NCBI GenBank assembly: GCA_964564695.1
Contig: CAZMCC010000007.1
Span: 1-64,000 of the forward strand
Direction of reading: 5' to 3'
Length of the DNA: 64,000 nucleotides
Origin: CAZMCC01 sp964564695
Lineage (GTDB): Bacteria > Planctomycetota > Phycisphaerae > Phycisphaerales > UBA1924
The position numbers and the translations under genes were made by a program. Positions 1 to 8,677 of this stretch are shown piece by piece. Numbering within the stretch: the first letter of the stretch is position 1; each line of letters starts with the position of its first letter. The notes under the pieces were generated by a model. It was given only the letters and a program-made list of their open reading frames with translations. It was not told where the DNA came from and ran no database searches.

Positions 1-48
1 TTTTCAGATGCTGGTCAGCCATTACGGACTTCCTATACTAGTAGTCTG

Positions 49-345
49 TCAAACATGGGTTGATGGGTAGAGTTTTTTAAGCTTGATGCGTGCATCGGCG
101 TTGGTGAAACGCCAATCCACGGTTGCGCCGCAGTTGTTGCGATCAGATTCCCAAGCACCAGTTTCCTGGCTCAAAATCGCTGTATTTGGGATATACCGAT
201 TGAGACTTTGGCTGCCTAACACACTGAGTTCGATTTCGGCCATGTTGAGCCAACTGCCGTGCTTGGGGGTGTAGCGAAATTCCAGGCGATCTAAAATCCG
301 CTTGGCTTCGATTGGTGCAAAAAACAAGCAGTCAAAAGGTGCAAT
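49..345 (-). pseudogene. IS630-family transposase, C-terminal remnant
   Basis: The last ~95 residues of an IS630-type DDE transposase. The sequence holds the family's conserved block YTPKHGSWLNMAEIELSVL followed by GATVDWRFTNADARIKLK, which surrounds the final catalytic Glu and the C-terminus. The frame is closed upstream by TAA at 346-348, so the N-terminal two thirds, including both catalytic Asp residues, is missing; only a TTG at 325-327 could act as a start. Base composition is clearly AT-richer than everything downstream, which indicates transfer. It is a dead fragment whose left end lies against the window edge, so whether an inverted repeat remains cannot be judged. Confidence 0.85.
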
Positions 346-366
346 TTAATGTTAAAGAATTGCACC
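338..366. repeat. 9-bp stem-loop at the transposon/host junction
   Basis: GGTGCAATT (338-346) and AATTGCACC (358-366) form a perfect 9-bp inverted repeat around an 11-base loop. No T-tract follows on either strand, so it is not a convincing terminator. It lies just beyond the transposase remnant and could be part of the lost element. Confidence 0.5.
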
Positions 367-380
367 CTCGGGAATGAAAT

Positions 381-485
381 GAGTGATGAGTGATGAGTAA
401 CGAGTGAGGAGTGAAGAGAAGTGGATCGACCGGCGCGGGCGGCGGGGGTGGGATTAACCGCAGATTGCGCAGATCAACGCAGAGA
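381..485. repeat. Degenerate short-period repeats
   Basis: Two non-coding tracts. 381-420 is built from GAGTGAT/GAGTAAC/GAGTGAG units of 7-8 bases. 456-485 is built from CGCAGAT-like units about 10 bases apart. A near-duplicate GC-rich block starting GGATCGACC occurs at 423 and 486. No gene is supported in 346-566. Confidence 0.6.
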
Positions 486-566
486 CGGATCGACCCGGGC
501 GGGCGGCGGGGCCGGCAGGGGGGGACCTGTGGTGCCGCCCGGGGGGTGGGAGCGGGGGGGCGAGGG

Positions 567-1220
567 ACGTTGAGCGCGGCGGCGGTGGTGCTGTGCGCGG
601 GCGAGGGGAACGAGGCGCTCGTGCGAAAGTTCGTGGAGGGCGGCGGTGGGGGGGGGCAGCGGGCGCAGCAGACGCGGCCGTTGCACATGGTGTACGCGCG
701 GGGCTCGCTTCCCGAGATCTACGGGCATGCGCTGTCGGGGTTGGGCAACGTGGACAAGCCGCGGGTGACGATCACGACGCAGCGCGAGATGTCGGCGGGG
801 GGCGGGCGCGCGGTGTGGAACATCGGCGGGCTGGTGGCCGAGACAGGCGTCGAGCGTTCCCGGGCGGCACAGATCGAGCACGCGAAGGCGGAGCTGCGGG
901 CGTGCGTCGGGTGGGTGCCCTTCGACGGCGTCGAGTTCGCAACCGCGACCTGGCGCCGGGCCGAGGGCTTCACGCCCGACGGGAAGCGCCCGGATGAGCC
1001 GGTGGTAAACGCGATGGGGAGCGGGGGGCGGGTGATCGCGGCGTGGCCGACGAAGCTCGCGTTTGCGCCAGAGATGGCGCGGCGCGTGGAGGAGTCGCTG
1101 ACGACGGCCGGGGTGCGAGCGTCGGGACGCGCCGCGGACACGAGCGGGCTTGACGGGTTTGGTGCGTCAGAGGTGGGGCCGCTGCCGTGGGATGACCTGG
1201 CGATGGAGTGGTCCGCGTGA
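567..1220 (+). pseudogene. FAD-dependent oxidoreductase (DAO type), 5'-truncated
   Basis: The C-terminal ~217 residues of a D-amino-acid-oxidase-like flavoprotein. Visible family landmarks are VVLCAGEGNEALV (FAD-proximal strand), RPLHMVYARG, a PRVTITT strand, VWNIGGLVAETGV and AWPTKLAFAP near the end. The Rossmann GxGxxG half is absent; upstream of about 567 the frame is GC-rich low-complexity sequence leading to the transposase junction, so the 5' half was lost. Its TGA at 1218-1220 overlaps the start region of the next gene, showing that the two once formed an operon. The remaining protein cannot bind FAD normally. Confidence 0.75.
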
Positions 1221-2053
1221 GCGCCACTCCCCACAACGCCCCCCGTCTGGAGCGTCGCGCGCTTGGCCGGACCGGGCTCATGGTGAGCCGGCTCGGGCTG
1301 GGGACCGTGAAGCTCGGGCGCAACACGGGAGTGAAGTACCCCGGCGCGTTCGACCTGCCGAGCGATGAACAGGCGATCGAGCTGCTGCGCACGGCCATCG
1401 ACGCGGGAGTGAACCTGCTCGACACGGCGCCCGCCTACGGCACGAGCGAGGAGCGGCTGGGGAAGTTGCTCGCCTCGGGCAAGGTCGGGCGGCCCGAGGA
1501 TTGGGTCATCTGCACGAAGGCAGGGGAGGAATTCGAGATCGACCCCCACGGCGTCACACGGTCGCGGTTCGATTTCTCACCAGCAGGCGTCACGGCGTCG
1601 GTGCGCCGGAGCTGCTCGAGACTCGGCACAGACGTGCTCGACATCGTGCTGCTGCACTCCGACGGCAACGACGCGATGGTGATCGACCGGTCCGGCGGCC
1701 TCGACGCGCTTCGGGAGCTGAAGCGCGCGGGCGCCGTGCGGGCGATCGGCGTGAGCACCAAGACGCTCGCGGGAGCGCTGCTGGCGATCGAACGCGGCGT
1801 CGACGTCGTGATGGTGACATACAACGCGGCCGAGACGGGCGAGGGGCCGGCGATCGACGCGGCTCGTGCGGCGGGGATCGGTGTTTTCGTGAAGAAGGCG
1901 CTCGCGAGCGGGCACGTGCCGCGGGTGGACGAGGCGCTGCGGTTTGTGTTGGCGCCGCCGCGGGGGGAGGGCGTGGGCGCGGTGGTCGTGGGGACGATTA
2001 ACCCGGGGCACCTGCGCGAGGCGGTGCGGGCGCTTACGGCGCCGGGAACGTGA
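1208..2053 (+). CDS. Aldo/keto reductase family oxidoreductase
   Basis: A 281-residue NAD(P)H-dependent TIM-barrel carbonyl reductase. The catalytic tetrad is readable: Asp and Tyr in LLDTAPAYGTSEERLG, Lys in VICTKAGEEF and His in IVLLHSDG. The N-terminal LGRTGLMVSRLGLGTVKLG is the typical first strand. The cofactor-binding end is somewhat unusual (AVVVGTINPGHLREAV). Start is GTG 1208, or GTG 1217 whose GTGA overlaps the upstream stop. It was probably co-transcribed with the flavoprotein, so its own promoter status is unclear now that the upstream gene is broken. The 3' end overlaps the convergent gene by 20 bp. Substrate is unknown. Confidence 0.88.
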   Translation: MVRVSATPHNAPRLERRALGRTGLMVSRLGLGTVKLGRNTGVKYPGAFDLPSDEQAIELLRTAIDAGVNLLDTAPAYGTSEERLGKLLASGKVGRPEDWVICTKAGEEFEIDPHGVTRSRFDFSPAGVTASVRRSCSRLGTDVLDIVLLHSDGNDAMVIDRSGGLDALRELKRAGAVRAIGVSTKTLAGALLAIERGVDVVMVTYNAAETGEGPAIDAARAAGIGVFVKKALASGHVPRVDEALRFVLAPPRGEGVGAVVVGTINPGHLREAVRALTAPGT

Positions 2054-5000
2054 TCGTAATGTGACCCGCGGTAAGGATCACCATCCCATCGACAACCGCG
2101 ATGCGGCGCGGGTTGGCGCCGAGGCGGACGGTGAGGTTCTGGGCGAGGCGGGCGCTGGTGGTGTCGAAGGCGCGGAGGTTGAAGGGGAGCAGGCCGTCGT
2201 CGGACTCGCCCTCGATCCCGCGGTCGGCGGTGAGCAGGAGTCCCTCGGCGAAGGCGCCCGGGATGGATTGAGCGAGGATGCCCAGGCCGTCCTCGCCGAC
2301 CTTGTTGCCCTCGGCGTCGAAGACGACGATGCCGTCGAAGCTGGCGAAGGCCACGCCGGCGGGGATGCGTCCGGCGCTGATGGGTTTGCCCTCGTCGAAC
2401 ATGCCTGAAGGGGCGTCGAGCGGGCGCGGGTTCTGGGCGCGCTCGAGGTCGACGAGCCAGAGCGTTCGGTCGCCGCCGATGACGTAGCCCTGAGAGCCGA
2501 AGAACCAGCCGCCGGCGGACTCGGTGAGAGCGGGGAGGCTGATCTCCCAGTTGCGCTTGGGCGTCATGGCGTCGCACGAGAAGAGCCCGCTCTGCAGGCC
2601 GGCGACGATCTGGCGCGACTCGGTGAGCACGGCCCAGCGGACGGGCGAGGTGAGATCGGCGATGCGCTGGTACTGGCGCCCGGTGCGGGCGTCGAGCACC
2701 ATGAGGCCGGGGGAGAGGCCGAGCGTGGCGCCGCCGGGGGTGACGGTGGGCTGCTCGCCGGTGAGCAGCACGAGGCCGTCGCGGACGGAGACATCGAAGA
2801 CACGGACGATCGGCGTGCCGAGGAACCAGAGGGTCTGGCCGGTCTGGGCGTCGAAGGCCGCGGCGCGTCCGGCGCGGTCGATGACGACGACGGTGCGCTC
2901 GTCCATGGCGACGAGCGGCTCGACGGCCCGGACGGAGCCGTCGAGGGGCGTGACGATCTGCTCGTCGGGGTCGCCCGGGACGGGGGCGCTGGCGAAGAGC
3001 GTGCTGAGCGCGGGCGTGGTCCACATGACGCCGCCGCTGGTGGCCGAGACGCGGAGGACGACGGCGCCGCGGCTGGCGGAGTTCACGAAGAGCAGGGCCG
3101 TGTCGCCGACGACACGGAGCAGGTCGATCATCCGCTCCTCGTACGGCATCGACCACGCTTCGACGAGGCTGGGGTGCGCGCCTTCGCCGGGCTCGACGCG
3201 CCAGAGAGAAACCTCGTCGGCGTTCTCCATGACGACGCAGCGCACGGCGGCGGGCTCGGGGTCGGGTGCGCTGGAGCGCATGATGATCCAGCCGGGCAGG
3301 GCCTTGGCGCCTTCGGTCTGGATCGTGCCGATGTGGGGCCAGCGGTGCGACTGGCGGTGCTTGGCCTGCAGGTCCGCAAGGCGCTCGGAGATCGGCACCG
3401 CGGTCGGCGTGCCGGGGAGGGTCAGCGAAGGCATCTTACCCGCCGCATCACGCACGACGGCGACCGCGGCGGCCAGGTCGTCACGCGATTCGAGCGCCGT
3501 GGCAAGGCGCTCGACGAGCGCGCCGATCACGCCGGCGTCCTGGTCGGGACGGCGCAGGGCCGCACGCAGGCCGGACTCGAGGGCGCGCACGGCCTGCGTG
3601 CCGCGCCCGCGCGACTCGAAGGCGTCGGCAAGGGCGTTGGCCGCCTTGGGGACGGCGAGCGCCAGGGGGAATCGCTCCATCAACCGCTCGATCGGCTCGG
3701 GAGCGGCGGGCGGAAGGAGCTGGGTGAGTTCAGCCGAGGCCTGGGCGTCGAAGGGGGCGTAGACCTGCGGCCCGTGCTCGGCGATGAGCCGGTCGAGCCG
3801 CCACGTCGCCTCGATGTCGCCGCGGATCGTCAGGCGCGGACCCGACCACGTGGCGTTCGCCAGCGCGGAGTCGGCGAGCACGGCCTGGTACTGGCCGGCG
3901 GCGCCGACGGGGTCGGCGTCGCGCTCGAAGGAGCGCCCGCGCACGAGGACCACCGCGACGCGTTCGTCGGGAGAGGCCGCGAGCCCCTCGGCGCGGTCGA
4001 TGATCTGCTTGAGCAGCGGCGCGTCGGAGACGCGGACGTCCGCGGCCTGCTCGGGATCGGCGCCCGCGGGACCCGTGGCCTCGGGCGCGGGCTCGAGGCT
4101 CGCGTGGGCCATGCTCATGAGGGCGTCAAACAGGCGGCGCCGGGCGAGCACGTTGCGCGGCTCGTTGGGGGCCGCGGCCAGCGCGCCGGCCGCCTTGTCG
4201 AGCATCGGGATGATCGAGTCGTGGCGCCCGGAGCGGTACGCGAGCTCGGTCAGGGTCACGGCGGCGGTGGCGTCGGCGGGGTCGCGCTCGAGTCGCTCGG
4301 TGAGCGTGCGCAGCGCGGGCTCCCACGCGAGGAAGTTGTGCAGGCGGGCGTCGTCGACCATCACGAGCTGCGGGCCCAGCGGGACAACATTGCCCACGCC
4401 CGGAAGGGGGAGCACGTTGAGCTCGGTGTCGGGCTCGGCGGCGTCGACGCTGGCGATGCCGGCGTTGACGGGAACCAGGAGCTTGGAGCCCGCCGCGGTC
4501 ACGCGCCCGCGGATGCCGCTTTCGATAAGCGGGCTCAGGCGGGGCGGCTCGGACTCGAAGCCGTCGATCGGGATCGTCGCGACCCGGGTCGGCCCCACGA
4601 CCGCGAGCCGGTCGCCCACGCCGACGAGGTAGAACGCGCCGCCGATGCCCAGCGGCTCGACGGAGCGCTTCGAGAGCAGCGCCCCCGTGGCGCGGTCGAG
4701 GCGGACGATGTCCTGGCGGTTCGGCGAAAGCGTCAGCACCGACGGGCCGTCGATGATCGGGAGCGAAAGCTGGTGCGAGCCCTGCGTGTCGGTGGGGACG
4801 GTGCTGGCGGGGACGTCGAAGCGCCGGATCCAGAGCGGGCGCCCGCTGTGGGCCTCGACGGCGCCGAAGACGCCGAGCTGATCGCCCCGGTACACCACGC
4901 CGTCGGCGAGGACGCCGCCGTCGAGCACCTCGGCGGTGCGGCTGTGGGGCAGCGAACCGGCGCTGCCGACCAGGCGGCGCCAGCGGAGCTCGCCGGTCGC

Positions 5001-6407
5001 GGCGTCAAGGGCGGCGAGATAGATGCTCACCAGGCGTCGCGACGGGCTGCTGCGACGGGCCGCGAAGATCACCAGGCCCTGGTCAACCATCACCGGCCCG
5101 CGGACGACCGCGTCGGCGAGGCTCGGGTCGACGGCCCCGATGCGGCGCGTCCACAGGCGCCGGCCGCTGAGAGCGTCGAGCAGGTGAATGGCCGCGGGCG
5201 GCGGGTCGCTGTTGAAGTCTTCGGTGATCGACCCCGAGGCGACCGCGATGAGGCGACCGCGCACGGTCACGATGTAGGGATCGGGGACGTTGCCGCGCAT
5301 TATGCGGATGCGCCCGCGCATCGGGTTCGTCACGTCGTCGCCGACGCCGGTCGGCTCGTCCGGGTCGGCGAGCACGGTGCGCCAGCGGCGCGTGAGCGTG
5401 AAACGGTCCCAGGCGCCGATGCCGATGCCGTCGTAGACGTAGATGAGGTCGTCGGCGACGGCGGGGAAGGCCCGCAGGGAGCGGGCGAAGAGGGGGACCT
5501 CGTCGGGCTCGTCGGCGGTGCGCGGGGTGCCGTTGGCTCCGCCGCCGGTGACGTGGGTGATCGGGACGCTCGGACCCGCGCCGATGGGAACGGTCCAGAG
5601 GCTCTTGGCCAGCGCGGCGGCGTCGTCGATCGGCGGGCTGGGGTCGGAGGGGTCGGCGCCGATGCGGCGCGCGTCCACGGGCCACTCGACGGGCGGCTGC
5701 TGCGGGCCGGCGCCCCAGCGCTGCGCGAGCGTCGACGCCAGGGGCGAGTCGAGGTAGCGCGTCAGTTCACCCGCGAGCGCCGCGGCCCGCGTGCGGGCCG
5801 GGCCGGAGAGATCGGGGTGATTGTCGAGAGACTGCAGGGTGAGCAGGGCGGCATGGAAGGCGGCGGATTCGAGTCGGAGCTGGGCGAGGTCGAGGGCCGC
5901 GTCGAGACCGGCGGGGGTGAAGAGGTACGAGCGCTCCAGCGTCTCGATCTGGCCCTGGCGGGCGAGCTCCTGGGCGGTGGGGGCGAACGCGGCCCGGTAA
6001 CGCTCGCGGAGCTTCGGGTCGGCGAAGAGCAACTGGTGGCACCGGACCCGCACCGTCACATAGATGTCCGGATCGGTGGGCGAGGGGGCGAGCCGCTCGG
6101 CGTCGAGCGTGAGCAGGTGGTTGAGCTGCGAGGCGGCCGCGTCGTGGTTCCCGGACCGAATGAGCTCGGGGAGCCGGGAGAGGGCGCCGGTGGCGGTCGC
6201 CGAGTCGTCGACGTAGACGGGCTGGGGCGGGAGTTGGGCTCCGGCCGGGACCGGAAATGCCGCGGTCAGGAGGGCCGCGAGCAGGGCGAGGGCGGTCCGG
6301 GAAAGCGGTAAACGGAACGCTCGCGCAAGTTTGTCCTGTTCCTCACAATTCGCGCGAGAGGCGACGCAGGGTCCCCCGCCAACGCCCGATGCAACCCCGG
6401 CGGTCAT
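2034..6407 (-). CDS. Large secreted PQQ-type beta-propeller protein
   Basis: About 1457 residues. A signal peptide at roughly residues 28-57 (LALLAALLTAAFPVPAGAQ) precedes a helical region, then a first propeller built from PQQ/quinoprotein-like blades (LDALSGRRLWTRRI, LDAATGELRWRRLV, VEAHSGRPLWIRRF), a TPR-like helical middle, and a second propeller (AAFDAQTGQTLWFLG, LMVLDARTGRQY). ATG 6407 is chosen because the frame upstream overlaps the divergent DUF5658 gene; GGAGG lies 13 bases before it. Such proteins are usually periplasmic or outer-membrane scaffolds. No catalytic motif or PQQ ligand set is recognised, so the role is unknown. It ends convergently with the aldo/keto reductase. Confidence 0.8.
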   Translation of the reverse strand: MTAGVASGVGGGPCVASRANCEEQDKLARAFRLPLSRTALALLAALLTAAFPVPAGAQLPPQPVYVDDSATATGALSRLPELIRSGNHDAAASQLNHLLTLDAERLAPSPTDPDIYVTVRVRCHQLLFADPKLRERYRAAFAPTAQELARQGQIETLERSYLFTPAGLDAALDLAQLRLESAAFHAALLTLQSLDNHPDLSGPARTRAAALAGELTRYLDSPLASTLAQRWGAGPQQPPVEWPVDARRIGADPSDPSPPIDDAAALAKSLWTVPIGAGPSVPITHVTGGGANGTPRTADEPDEVPLFARSLRAFPAVADDLIYVYDGIGIGAWDRFTLTRRWRTVLADPDEPTGVGDDVTNPMRGRIRIMRGNVPDPYIVTVRGRLIAVASGSITEDFNSDPPPAAIHLLDALSGRRLWTRRIGAVDPSLADAVVRGPVMVDQGLVIFAARRSSPSRRLVSIYLAALDAATGELRWRRLVGSAGSLPHSRTAEVLDGGVLADGVVYRGDQLGVFGAVEAHSGRPLWIRRFDVPASTVPTDTQGSHQLSLPIIDGPSVLTLSPNRQDIVRLDRATGALLSKRSVEPLGIGGAFYLVGVGDRLAVVGPTRVATIPIDGFESEPPRLSPLIESGIRGRVTAAGSKLLVPVNAGIASVDAAEPDTELNVLPLPGVGNVVPLGPQLVMVDDARLHNFLAWEPALRTLTERLERDPADATAAVTLTELAYRSGRHDSIIPMLDKAAGALAAAPNEPRNVLARRRLFDALMSMAHASLEPAPEATGPAGADPEQAADVRVSDAPLLKQIIDRAEGLAASPDERVAVVLVRGRSFERDADPVGAAGQYQAVLADSALANATWSGPRLTIRGDIEATWRLDRLIAEHGPQVYAPFDAQASAELTQLLPPAAPEPIERLMERFPLALAVPKAANALADAFESRGRGTQAVRALESGLRAALRRPDQDAGVIGALVERLATALESRDDLAAAVAVVRDAAGKMPSLTLPGTPTAVPISERLADLQAKHRQSHRWPHIGTIQTEGAKALPGWIIMRSSAPDPEPAAVRCVVMENADEVSLWRVEPGEGAHPSLVEAWSMPYEERMIDLLRVVGDTALLFVNSASRGAVVLRVSATSGGVMWTTPALSTLFASAPVPGDPDEQIVTPLDGSVRAVEPLVAMDERTVVVIDRAGRAAAFDAQTGQTLWFLGTPIVRVFDVSVRDGLVLLTGEQPTVTPGGATLGLSPGLMVLDARTGRQYQRIADLTSPVRWAVLTESRQIVAGLQSGLFSCDAMTPKRNWEISLPALTESAGGWFFGSQGYVIGGDRTLWLVDLERAQNPRPLDAPSGMFDEGKPISAGRIPAGVAFASFDGIVVFDAEGNKVGEDGLGILAQSIPGAFAEGLLLTADRGIEGESDDGLLPFNLRAFDTTSARLAQNLTVRLGANPRRIAVVDGMVILTAGHITITFPAP

Positions 6408-6438
6408 GAAGTCGTGATCGACCTCCGGGAGCAATCCC

Positions 6439-6909
6439 TTGACGACGATTGATGCATCGCTTGTGAACTCGGCGGTGTTCCCGGACTCCCCTGCCAAGGG
6501 GGGCGATGGGGGGTTCGATGGGCGTTGGATCAAGTCGCGTCCCGGACGCGTAACCGCCCTGGTGGGCGTGATCGTCGTGCTGAGCCTGGCGGACTTGTAC
6601 CTCACGCTTCTGTACCTCCGCACGGTCGGGATGGGCGAGGCCAACCCGCTGGCTCATCTGATTCTTCAGTACTGCTCCGTCGAAGCGCTCGCCGCGTGGA
6701 AGATTCTTACCGTCCTGCTCGCCACGGTGATCCTCCTGGCGCTGCGTCGGGTGAGATGCGCCGAGGTGGCGGCGTGGGGGTGCGCGATTGGCCTGTGCGT
6801 GCTCACGGTCCATTGGTACCGGTACAGCCGCGATGTGAGCCAGCTGACCCCCGTGATTCACAATCTGGCGTCGCTCGAGAGCGCCAAGTGGATCCACGAA
6901 CCGCACTAG
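6439..6909 (+). CDS. DUF5658 family membrane protein
   Basis: A 156-residue protein with about three membrane segments. The core matches the DUF5658 pattern: DLYLTLLYLRTVGMGEANPLAHLI, then WKILTVLLATVILLALRR and AEVAAWGCAIGLCVLTVHWYRY (split here by short loops). Start is TTG 6439 with GGGAG eight bases upstream; later GTG codons at 6463 and 6475 are alternatives. Only 31 bases separate it from the divergent propeller gene, and both genes use the same CCTCCGGGAG palindrome as ribosome-binding site. Function is unknown; the family is common in Phycisphaerae. Confidence 0.75.
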   Translation: MTTIDASLVNSAVFPDSPAKGGDGGFDGRWIKSRPGRVTALVGVIVVLSLADLYLTLLYLRTVGMGEANPLAHLILQYCSVEALAAWKILTVLLATVILLALRRVRCAEVAAWGCAIGLCVLTVHWYRYSRDVSQLTPVIHNLASLESAKWIHEPH

Positions 6910-7024
6910 AACATGCTCGAGACGGGGCCGCGGGGCTGTTGGCCGCCGGTAGGGCCCGCGCTCGCACCCCACCCCACGCCCCCCACGCCCCACCCCCGGG
7001 CCTGCAAGCCGGTACGCTCTGGGC

Positions 7025-7567
7025 ATGACAAGGGTTCTCATGCTGTTCGGCCTGGTGACGGCACTCTCGATCTTCGGGGGGTGCTCGAGCTACTCCGCGC
7101 CCACGCTCTCGCTGGCCGGGATCGAAAGCGTCGAGGAGACGCCCCAGGGGCTCGTCCTGCTCGTGCGCCTCCGCGCCGAGAACGAGAACGAGGTGGCCCT
7201 GCCGCTTCGCCAGGTCGACTATACCGCCCGGCTGGGTGACGGCGCCGGAGCACTCACCTTCACCGGGCGTCGGTCGCCCGAATCCACGCTGAGGCGCAAG
7301 GGGGGGCAGGAGATCGTGCTGCCCGTCGCGCTGGCGCTGAGACCGGCGGGGGCCGACGGAACCGGGGCCGAGGTGCGCCCGACCGGGGTCGTGCCGTTCA
7401 GCCTGACGGCCGAGCTCATGTACATCACCCCCGGGGCGCTGGCCGATGTGCTCTTCGACGCCGAAATCCGCCGCCCGGTGGCGAACGTGTCGGCGAGCGG
7501 GATGGTGGATGTGGGAAGCGGGCCCGGCGCACCCGTGCGTCTCGTCGAGCCCGTGCCGACGCCGTAA
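7025..7567 (+). CDS. Putative lipoprotein, LEA14/WHy-like fold
   Basis: 180 residues. MTRVLMLFGLVTALSIFGGC is a type II signal peptide with a lipobox ending at Cys20. The mature part alternates hydrophobic strands and includes LVLLVRLRAENENEVALPL, the kind of strand-turn seen in LEA14/water-stress beta-sandwich domains (tentative). The start ATG is preceded at six bases by TACGCT (7013-7018), so the transcript may be leaderless. It lies 115 bases after the DUF5658 gene and 76 before the next secreted protein, likely the same locus. Role unknown. Confidence 0.7.
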   Translation: MTRVLMLFGLVTALSIFGGCSSYSAPTLSLAGIESVEETPQGLVLLVRLRAENENEVALPLRQVDYTARLGDGAGALTFTGRRSPESTLRRKGGQEIVLPVALALRPAGADGTGAEVRPTGVVPFSLTAELMYITPGALADVLFDAEIRRPVANVSASGMVDVGSGPGAPVRLVEPVPTP

Positions 7568-7642
7568 GGCCAATACGATCCCGATGCGGCACACACCCTC
7601 CCGACGTGGCGGCGGGCGTGGCGCCCATTGCCAAGGCGGGAC

Positions 7643-8590
7643 ATGACCATGCAGCGACGGGGACGACACATGTGGGCGGGGATGGGAGTGGCGGCCGGAC
7701 TTCTCGCGAACGCGAGCGCCGCGCTGGCACAGCTCGTGCCCCCGGCGCCGGCGAAGACGCCTCCGACGGAATACACGCCCCCGGCGCCGCCGCCCCCGGC
7801 CCCGACGCCTCCGGTGCGTCCGGAACCGGAGGTCGAGGCGCCGCTCCCGAGCCTGGTGAAGCGCGGGCCCGACGCCAAGGTGGTGCGCCTGAACGTGATG
7901 GCTGAGCAGGCGGCCGTGGAACTGATGCCGTTCGATGAATCGGCGCGCAAACGGATCGCGCTGGGAATCGCGGAGTATCAGGCGGACATGGACAAGCGGG
8001 TGATCGAGAACCCGGCGCTCATGGTTCAGCTCATCCGCCAGCGCGACACGATCAACAACTTCTCGACGCTCGACGACCTCCAGAAGATGACACAGGGGAT
8101 CGGGGTCCTGCGCCCCGGGTCGCTGCTCGAGAAGCTCCAGCGCGACGGCGCAATCAACCCGCGCCAGAAGCGCCGGGCCGATCAGGTGGTTCAGGAATAC
8201 ACCCGCGCCGTCACGGCCGAGGTGAACGCCGAGGCCGGCGAGGGGAACATCGACAAGATGGTGACCGTGGGCGGGCGCCGGATCTTCATGGAGATGAGCG
8301 CCGAAGCCGTGCGGTCGCTCGACCGGCAGCTGGCGAAGGTCGAGCCGAACATGGAGGTCATCATCTCCGGGCTGAACCTGTCGCAGGTGCAGAAGAACCA
8401 GGCGGCCATGCTGCTGGGGCCGGCCGGGCGCATGGACCTGCCCGAGGACCGACGCCTGCACGTGCGCCGGACAAACCTGCGGGCGATCTGGATCGAGGTG
8501 CTGAGCGACGAGCAGCGGGCGTCGGTGCTGAAGGCCGTGGCGCCGGATCTGGGAGCGCCAAAGACCGAGCCGCCCAAGAGCGGCGGCTGA
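7643..8590 (+). CDS. Secreted protein of unknown function, Pro-rich N-terminus
   Basis: 315 residues. A signal peptide (MWAGMGVAAGLLANASAALA) is followed by a Pro/Ala-rich linker (TPPTEYTPPAPPPPAPTPP) and a charged, mainly helical domain with no family I recognise (MPFDESARKRIALGIAEYQ; VQLIRQRDTINNFSTLDDLQ). ATG 7643 or 7649 is preferred over an upstream in-frame ATG because it leaves a normal n-region. The TGA stop at 8588-8590 is the first three bases of a REPIN element, so that element also forms the 3' end of this mRNA. Confidence 0.65.
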   Translation: MTMQRRGRHMWAGMGVAAGLLANASAALAQLVPPAPAKTPPTEYTPPAPPPPAPTPPVRPEPEVEAPLPSLVKRGPDAKVVRLNVMAEQAAVELMPFDESARKRIALGIAEYQADMDKRVIENPALMVQLIRQRDTINNFSTLDDLQKMTQGIGVLRPGSLLEKLQRDGAINPRQKRRADQVVQEYTRAVTAEVNAEAGEGNIDKMVTVGGRRIFMEMSAEAVRSLDRQLAKVEPNMEVIISGLNLSQVQKNQAAMLLGPAGRMDLPEDRRLHVRRTNLRAIWIEVLSDEQRASVLKAVAPDLGAPKTEPPKSGG

Positions 8591-8669
8591 TCCGAGCCTC
8601 CCGCGCGAGCGGGAGGTGTTGGACGGCTGGACGCACAGGACCTCCCGCTCGCGCGGGAGGCTCGGATCA
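8588..8669. repeat. REPIN element 1 (paired inverted REP hairpins)
   Basis: 82 bp made of two 30-bp arms that are perfect reverse complements around a 22-bp spacer. Each arm runs TGATCCGAG, then a hairpin with stem CCTCCCGC/GCGGGAGG and GNRA-like loop GCGA, then T. It separates two convergent genes; its left TGA is the stop of the upstream gene, while the right-hand gene stops nine bases beyond it. It belongs to the family associated with the RAYT at 42300-42722. Confidence 0.93.
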
Positions 8670-8677
8670 GAGCACGA

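Noticed and set aside
338..366. Stem-loop considered as a terminator
   Set aside because: No T-tract on either strand and no intact gene ends there.
3174..6311. 1045-codon open frame on the plus strand
   Set aside because: Antisense to the propeller gene; its protein is Arg/Gly/Ala-rich without domains, as expected from GC3-biased shadow frames.
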